Positions 58,165 through 64,000 of a stretch of DNA of 64,000 nt are shown in pieces. This stretch comes from Siniperca chuatsi. Taxonomy: Eukaryota; Chordata; Actinopteri; Centrarchiformes; Sinipercidae. The translations under genes were made by a program, and so were the position numbers. The notes beneath the pieces are model-generated. The model worked only from the letters and a program-made list of their open reading frames with translations. It searched no databases and had not been told where the DNA came from. Within the stretch, counting starts at the first letter, position 1; each line of letters starts with the position of its first letter. The stretch spans positions 6,610,675 to 6,674,674 of the forward strand of contig NC_058046.1 of the NCBI RefSeq assembly GCF_020085105.1, read 5' to 3'.

Positions 58165-59400
58165 TATCCATCAAAGCCGTGACTGCCTGTCAGGGTTGCT
58201 GAACATGGTCCACAACACACACATTTCAATGCAGTATTTCTGGTAACCTTTGATAAATTCACTGATTTTGCATTACTAACATGTAGCGGATACTCTTATC
58301 CAATGAGTAAGCTCAGTGTCTTGCTCAAAGACACAAAACTGTTGATGGATACAGTGACTTCTCGTTAGGCTCAAATCTTTCAGCAAAGGGAAGTAGTTTT
58401 TATTTTATTTTTTATTTTTTGGAGTGAAGAGCCTCAGTGTGTCTCATTTTTGGCCGCACTTTGTAAAAAGAGTCAATGGTTTAAACAGTTCAGTAACAAC
58501 TACGGTTCCCACTTGTCATGGAATTCCTAAAACGTCATGCTTCTGGGACATGTGTATTCCAAACAGGGAAAATCTATGAAGTCTGTCCGTTCTCTTGGGG
58601 AAGTCAGGGAATAGCAAAGAATTTTACAAATCGGTTAATTTACAGGAATACAGCCGTGTTTAGGTTGTTTTTTTTTTTAGCTTGTTTGACACATTCATTG
58701 AATTGTATGGCAGTCTCTCGCTCTGTCATAGTTACGGAAAAACGGAACATTTATGGAATTGTACCACCATGAGCCTTGAAAATCTTGAAAAGATTTGTAT
58801 TTTCATACAAGCACACCACGCACAACTAAAAATGCACTATAGTCTTTCAACAGAATATTTCATAATATGCAGTGCCACTTTTTGGGACAGTTCTAAGTAT
58901 AGCTGGTTCCTACCATAATAAGCTGAGATCCATAAAGCACTATAATGCATTTCATAATGTTTACATATAAGTTAAAACAGTAAATATATACGTTTTATGT
59001 GCCTATAGTGCACTTCAAGTGTTACCCTCATGTCTGTCCAATGATGAAGGGATTTCTCGTCTTTCAGAGTAGTTATATCTGCACACCATAGGTGTGACAA
59101 ATGTCAACAGTGAACAGTGACTATAATAAGCTTTGCCATACATGCAAAATCACTCACATCAGATGTACGTATATCATGAATGTATTTCTTACATGGAGCC
59201 TGACTATGTACAAAACATATGAGACTCTCTATTTTCATGGCAGTGCAAAGACTAGTGCAAGCAGCAGTACAATATTTTGATATTTTGTAATTATTATTAT
59301 TACTAGTAGTATGCATAATAAAAAATGCTTGATTTTTTTTGTGTACTTTGGATGTACACTAAATGCAATACACAAAGGAAATGGAGGAGCTGCTCACAGC
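58165..59400 (+). other. pnpla7: pnpla7 3' UTR region
   Basis: Non-coding sequence following the TGA. The first good AATAAA is at 59317-59322, about 1.15 kb downstream; a duplicated AATAAA-bearing unit at 61061-61105 is a more distal candidate. Extent is inferred. Confidence 0.5.
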
Positions 59401-59685
59401 TGGAAGAAATTAAAATGATTGTGGATGACAGTGAAGTAGCTCTAGAAACACCTCAGAAAACAAAAAAGAAGTATTAAATCTTTGGAAACGCATTTGCTGT
59501 TTCTTTGGGAAGCTGGTAGTTGCATTCTTAAGTCGCAGGTTAATTGACATACATCAGCCAAAAATGATGTCATTTCCTCACCTGTTCAACACCATAAAGT
59601 TTGTTGATTTTTGTATACTAACTGCACAGTGTTTACAATGACAGTTAGCATGTAGTATGAATTGGAACACAGCATTTAACTGCAG

Positions 59686-59800
59686 GAAAAGCACAGGTGT
59701 AACCAAATACATTAAGGATGGGTCTGGCAGAGCCCTGGAACTAGCATAACTAATTGGGATGCCCACATCGTTAATGTTATTCATTACACCTGTGCTTTTC
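59686..59800. mobile_element. Family B copy 2, with perfect 17-bp inverted repeat
   Basis: gaaaagcacaggtgtaa (59686-59702) is exactly complementary to 59784-59800. The adjoining gacatgtcaaaat word extends the match to 9821-9880. Likely a short MITE. Confidence 0.75.
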
Positions 59801-60039
59801 ACATTATGACATGTCAAAATATCTGCTGTGAAAGAGGTCTATTTTAAGCACAAATTCAACAATGGAGGGAAATAAGGCAACCAGAAAAATGTAGCATATT
59901 TTTTACATACTACTTTTATTGTGGCCTTCAGCAGTCACTGGCTGAGAGTATTTTATCACCACACATTTTCAGGTTCATATTCCACTTCACCCAGCCTTTT
60001 TGCACACAGGACTCTGTGCCAGTATGAACCAAAAAAGCC

Positions 60040-60062
60040 CACACACACACACACACACACAC
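60040..60062 (+). repeat. (CA)n microsatellite
   Basis: About 12 ca units. Confidence 0.95.
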
Positions 60063-61060
60063 TGACCTTGCACACATGACCAACCACTTTGTGCTGGTCT
60101 TTGCAACTGTACCATGAAAATAGAGTACACAAGTGAACTAGCCTTAATGTTCAGATTTCCTCTTTTTATATCAGGTATGGTTACTGAACTTGGATAAAAG
60201 TTAGTAAATTAGTTGACACCTTTCAAGTTTTTGTTACCTGAGGACAGAGTACTGGGACTCACTCTGGTATTACTGAACCTACCACTCAGTTCTTCATGCA
60301 TCTTTATATGGACAGTACCAGATAACAGACAACCAAACAACTTAAAAGCATGACTTACTGTTGGTGGTTTGTAATACATGTACATCTTGTGCCTGGACTT
60401 TTATGTTCAAGCTGTATGATAGAATGAGAGTCATAGAACGTGATCATTATTATAAGTGTGATCAGAATTTAGACACAGACCTACCTAACACTGGTACTAT
60501 ACTAAAACTAGTACCTGCCAGTTAATCCTGCATGATGCTTTTTATAGCTGCCATTTGTCCTTTTAAAGTCACCATAGTTACAGAGCTCCTGTGGCATTGA
60601 CTCATTGTGATTCATTGTTTTAAGTTTTTATGACTGAAAGGCGAAAACGGTAAAGTGTTATGAGTATAGTGGCTTTCAGAATTATCTAAATACCATGTTT
60701 TTAGTATTGGGTGATGCTAATGTTAATGAGTTTGTGTTAATAGGGAGTAGTTACCACTATGTTAGAATATTTTCTGTTAGACATTGCTGTTGAAAAACTG
60801 AAATCCTTATTTTCATTTTTTTTTGTGACTTATTATTACCGGTTACATAGTTTAACAGAATAATGTAGAATGATTTAGAATATGTAATTATGAATATTTA
60901 GTGAACAAACTGGTGGGTAATAGTAACACATGAAGTATTTGATAGAAATGTTTTTCTTTAAGCTGTGCTGTTGTGAAAGCCAAACGTATGGAAAAACTCA
61001 ATTAAAGCATCCATAAGATTAGTTATTTTGTGGAATATACAATTGAGATGAAACTGTTTG

Positions 61061-61105
61061 TTGCCATGTTAAAATAAAATATGTTGCCATGTTAAAATAA
61101 AATAG
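61061..61105 (+). repeat. 23-bp tandem duplication with AATAAA words
   Basis: Two copies of ttgccatgttaaaataaaat separated by atg. Each contains a poly(A)-signal-like AATAAA. Confidence 0.85.
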
Positions 61106-63159
61106 TTTCTGATTGTCAGTTAAGGTGTCGAGGGTTCAACTACTACACCTACTACAACCTCCACTGCCCCTCTAGACCGTACTCTATATTATTATTTAAA
61201 GAGACCCAACAAATCCCACCATGAGCAAGCACTTGACCACAGTGGCAAGGAAAAAACTTCCTTAATTAACACAGCGACTCCAATCCAAACACACCAATCC
61301 AATATATTATCTTATTTTTCATGTAAATGCAACAAAATCCTTTTAGACATTAAATGTAAAAAAACCTGAATAATTTGATCAGCACTGATCCTGCTGTCGA
61401 AATATTATGTGTAGGGGTGGTGGATCCTAACAAAGCCAAATTGTGAGCATACTATGAAACAGTTGAATAACAAAGAAATTCTGGGAATAATCCATAAAAA
61501 TGTCCAAAGTGCCACATAGTATAAATCGGTGCAATGCAGTATAAATCCTGATGTGACAGTTCTGGTAAAAGATGTTTGCACTCACAAGCAAGACTTAATA
61601 GAGCAGGTAGGGTAGGGGTAGGATTAAAATGAGGTTTACTTGATCTCAAAATAAGTGTTCCTTTGTCTTCATGGTGGAGGTTTTGCCTCACCAAAAGCTG
61701 GACCTTAAAAATCATCTGAAACCACTTGACCACACACACTCCATTTAACCTATTATGACTTCTAAAACTCACTGGCTGGCACCAGTACTACTTTAGGTGT
61801 GTCCTATTAAAGGGGGTGAATATGCAAATATGAATTTTATATTTGTCATTTATTTAGATCCCTTTGTATGACTCTGTTTTCACTTTAACATTAAAAGGGT
61901 CTTTTTGTTGTTGTGTCAAAAAAGCTACATTAAAGGTGCAACGTATAAGAATTTAAGAGTTTAAAACATTCAAAAATCAACTAAAATATCAACAGAATGT
62001 GAAGAACAGTTTTGACGTTATGTCAGAGACATCTATGTATTGTGTTGCAGTGATATCTACTGCAGTTAGCATGCTAACCTGCTAGCCCCGTTGTAATACC
62101 ACTTAGTACCTCAAGAGGCAATAGTCTGATAGTATAGCTCAGTCCGCCCCCTGCAGTTTTAGGTGGGAGATGTGTGTGAGCTGCGAGTTCGCCACGTTAC
62201 ACAAGCTCTCTTAGCTTTTTTTAGTCTAATAAACAAAATAAACTCCCATAATGTCAAGAAAGGAAATATTCTTACACCTATTTTCCTTATCAAACAGAAA
62301 AATACAACCGTACACCCTCTGAATTCAAGTTACTCTTTTACCGAACTAAGACCAGCTTAATTGCCTTGTTAACTCATCGTAAAACACACTTCATTCAAAC
62401 TTGACAAACAAAATAAAACTCGTCTTGGTTAGTCTTTCCACTTTTCCAACAATCACCAACTCTGGTTTGGTCAAAGTAAATCCTTAATTCACCGAGTCAG
62501 ATGTGAAAGATATTTTGGCTCTACACGCTGTGGCTGCCTCTCTGATGCCCGACCTCTGTCTCGCTCTTCTGCCGCTTGACGCCTCTCCTGTCCCCTTACG
62601 GTGAACATATATAGGCCTAACCAGACTACAGCCATGCTAGTGGCTCTGAGGCTGTGCTTAAGCACAGCAGTGCTTTGAGCTAAACACTAATGTCACGGAG
62701 AAGAGGGAGCTATATTTGATGGGTGAATGATAGAAGACTAATTATGACACCTTGAGAATTGCACCCCACGAAATACAGTAAGTATGACTAGGATTAGGAA
62801 ATACATATTACCAAATACCAATAACTTTAAGTTCACACTTCAACAATAAGGTACACAGTCTTGTTCACTGATATGACAGAGACAAAAAGTGAATTTCAGA
62901 AAAAGTGATTTTTATTAAAATAAATACAAAAAAGGAAACTGTAAGTTACTGCTGAAAAGACAAACAAATCAGTTCATGGTTGAAGATGAACAATGGGATA
63001 TTTGAACTAGAATTATAAATAATATATTACAAAAGTATTTTAAAATATGATTAAAATCTTTTACAATTGAAAGTTCCCAATAAAAGCGTGCTTCCAGTGT
63101 TCAGAATTAAAGCAACAAAACTAATAATCCTAAGTGGGCTGAGGCTGGTGAATGAGGTT

Positions 63160-63310
63160 GTTCTAGGACCTTGAATATCTGTAGCAATTTTCGTGGAAAT
63201 CTTGTCCAGATATTTCAGTGTGGACCAAAGTGGTGGACCGACAGACCGACATTGCCATCCCCAGAGCCATGCCGCTAGCATGGCTAAAGATAATAGCGAA
63301 TAGCCTAAAA
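63160..63310. repeat. Fish dispersed repeat fragment
   Basis: The words ggaccaaagtggtggaccga, gacattgccatcc and gccgctagcatggct, in this order, match a repeat I recall from many fish genomes. Non-coding; ends not defined. Confidence 0.55.
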
Positions 63311-63635
63311 CACGACAGCCATTTATACATTTACACAACATTTGTTCACTCCAAACTATTTCCACTGAAATATAAAAGACTTATCAAAACAGGCAGTTTT
63401 GCTGTGAGAACCTGTAAAGCAGATAACCACTGGCTAAATTGGCTAAAATGATGATCAAATCATCAAAAGTCAGAATACCCCCAAGAGACAAGAGAATAAC
63501 TTCCATATTTCCCTCTGAATGTATCTTTTTTTTTGTATTTCTCCTGTGATAAAGCTTGTATATTGAGTTCATAGGAACAGATTCTTAAAGCTTGTTTTTT
63601 TTTTAAATCATTTTGACTTTTTTCAGAGCAGAAAT

Positions 63636-63760
63636 TAAAGAGGTGTCAAGAAATGAGAGGAGAGAGAGGAGTGATGACATGCAACTAAGGCCAGACTGGA
63701 ATTTGGAAAGCTGTGATGGTGGCTGTCTTAAATGGGCCTTAAACCCCCTATGACCCTGCC
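63636..63760 (-). mobile_element. Degenerate tRNA-derived SINE relic, second copy
   Basis: Contains gagaggagagagagg, then gacatgcaactaaggccaga, the same word order as the 29375-29490 relic but more decayed. Confidence 0.4.
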
Positions 63761-63844
63761 AGGGATCATAAGACCTAAAAGATACAGTATATAATCTCCT
63801 ACACTATAAATATAAATGGATATATGTTGATACAGGTAGACGAC

Positions 63845-63845
<1 letters not shown>

Positions 63846-63878
<33 letters not shown>
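63846..63878 (+). repeat. (AC)n microsatellite
   Basis: About 16 ac units. Confidence 0.95.
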
Positions 63879-63880
<2 letters not shown>

Positions 63881-64000
63881 GAAAACAATCCTCAAATAAG
63901 ATGGCAGGGTGTACCATATTTGTGGTGCATAAGCACTGAATTTTCTGTAGGCAGATTTTGATTACCTCCTGGGAATTTGGAGAAAACAGCTGAGAGATCT

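Larger units (their letters stand above)
59401..64000. other. Intergenic tail with repeats and no recognisable gene
   Basis: Holds the family B inverted repeat (59686-59800), a CA tract, a 23-bp tandem duplication with two AATAAA words (61061-61105), fish-type dispersed repeats at about 61930-62780 (with tgctagtggctctgaggctg near 62637) and about 63160-63310 (with ggaccaaagtggtgg), a SINE relic, and a CA microsatellite. Open frames here are short and resemble no known family. Confidence 0.6.

Noticed and set aside
61452..61772. 106-codon minus-strand open frame in the right-hand spacer
   Set aside because: No recognisable motif and no splice partners found. Treated as chance in repeat-rich DNA.

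Overview
This is vertebrate nuclear DNA, almost certainly from a spiny-rayed (percomorph-type) teleost fish. Evidence: split genes with GT-AG introns, AT-rich introns and spacers, many short inverted-repeat transposons, tRNA-derived SINE relics, a fish-type non-LTR retrotransposon, and proteins that read as vertebrate orthologues. There is no bacterial, phage or plasmid material and no CRISPR array.

Four protein-coding genes can be rebuilt exon by exon. (1) sh3glb2 (endophilin B2) lies on the minus strand from 21587 down to 2490. Eight coding exons give 246 in-frame codons (BAR domain); the C-terminal exons, including the SH3 domain, lie beyond base 1. (2) dph7 (diphthine methyl-esterase, WD-repeat) lies on the plus strand, 23890-31964, with nine coding exons and 442 residues. 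(3) mrpl41 (mitoribosomal protein bL41m/mL41) lies on the minus strand, 33557-33964, as one intact 135-codon reading frame. (4) pnpla7 (patatin-like, NTE-family lysophospholipase) lies on the plus strand, 36005-58164, with 34 coding exons and 1322 residues. It keeps its membrane anchor, three cyclic-nucleotide-binding-like domains and the Ser/Asp catalytic dyad.

The order dph7 > < mrpl41 < > pnpla7 (convergent, then head-to-head) matches the arrangement I recall at human 9q34.3. mrpl41 and pnpla7 probably share a promoter region near 34.2-34.3 kb. sh3glb2 and dph7 are also head-to-head, separated by 2.3 kb.

The rest is introns and spacers filled with mobile-element debris: a 5'-truncated LINE antisense to sh3glb2, a hAT-type MITE with an 8-bp target duplication, several other MITE families (some present twice), a Tc1/mariner relic, SINE relics, simple repeats and several striking perfect hairpins. 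The 58.2-64.0 kb tail holds the pnpla7 3' UTR region and repeats, but no recognisable gene.

I found no new multi-gene system. The most interesting items are the 24-nt microexon of sh3glb2, the perfect hairpins in dph7 and pnpla7 introns, the composite 17.97-19.30 kb repeat, and a promoter-like and poly(A)-like cluster between sh3glb2 and dph7. Identifications rest on reading translations and on remembered family sequences; no database search was run.
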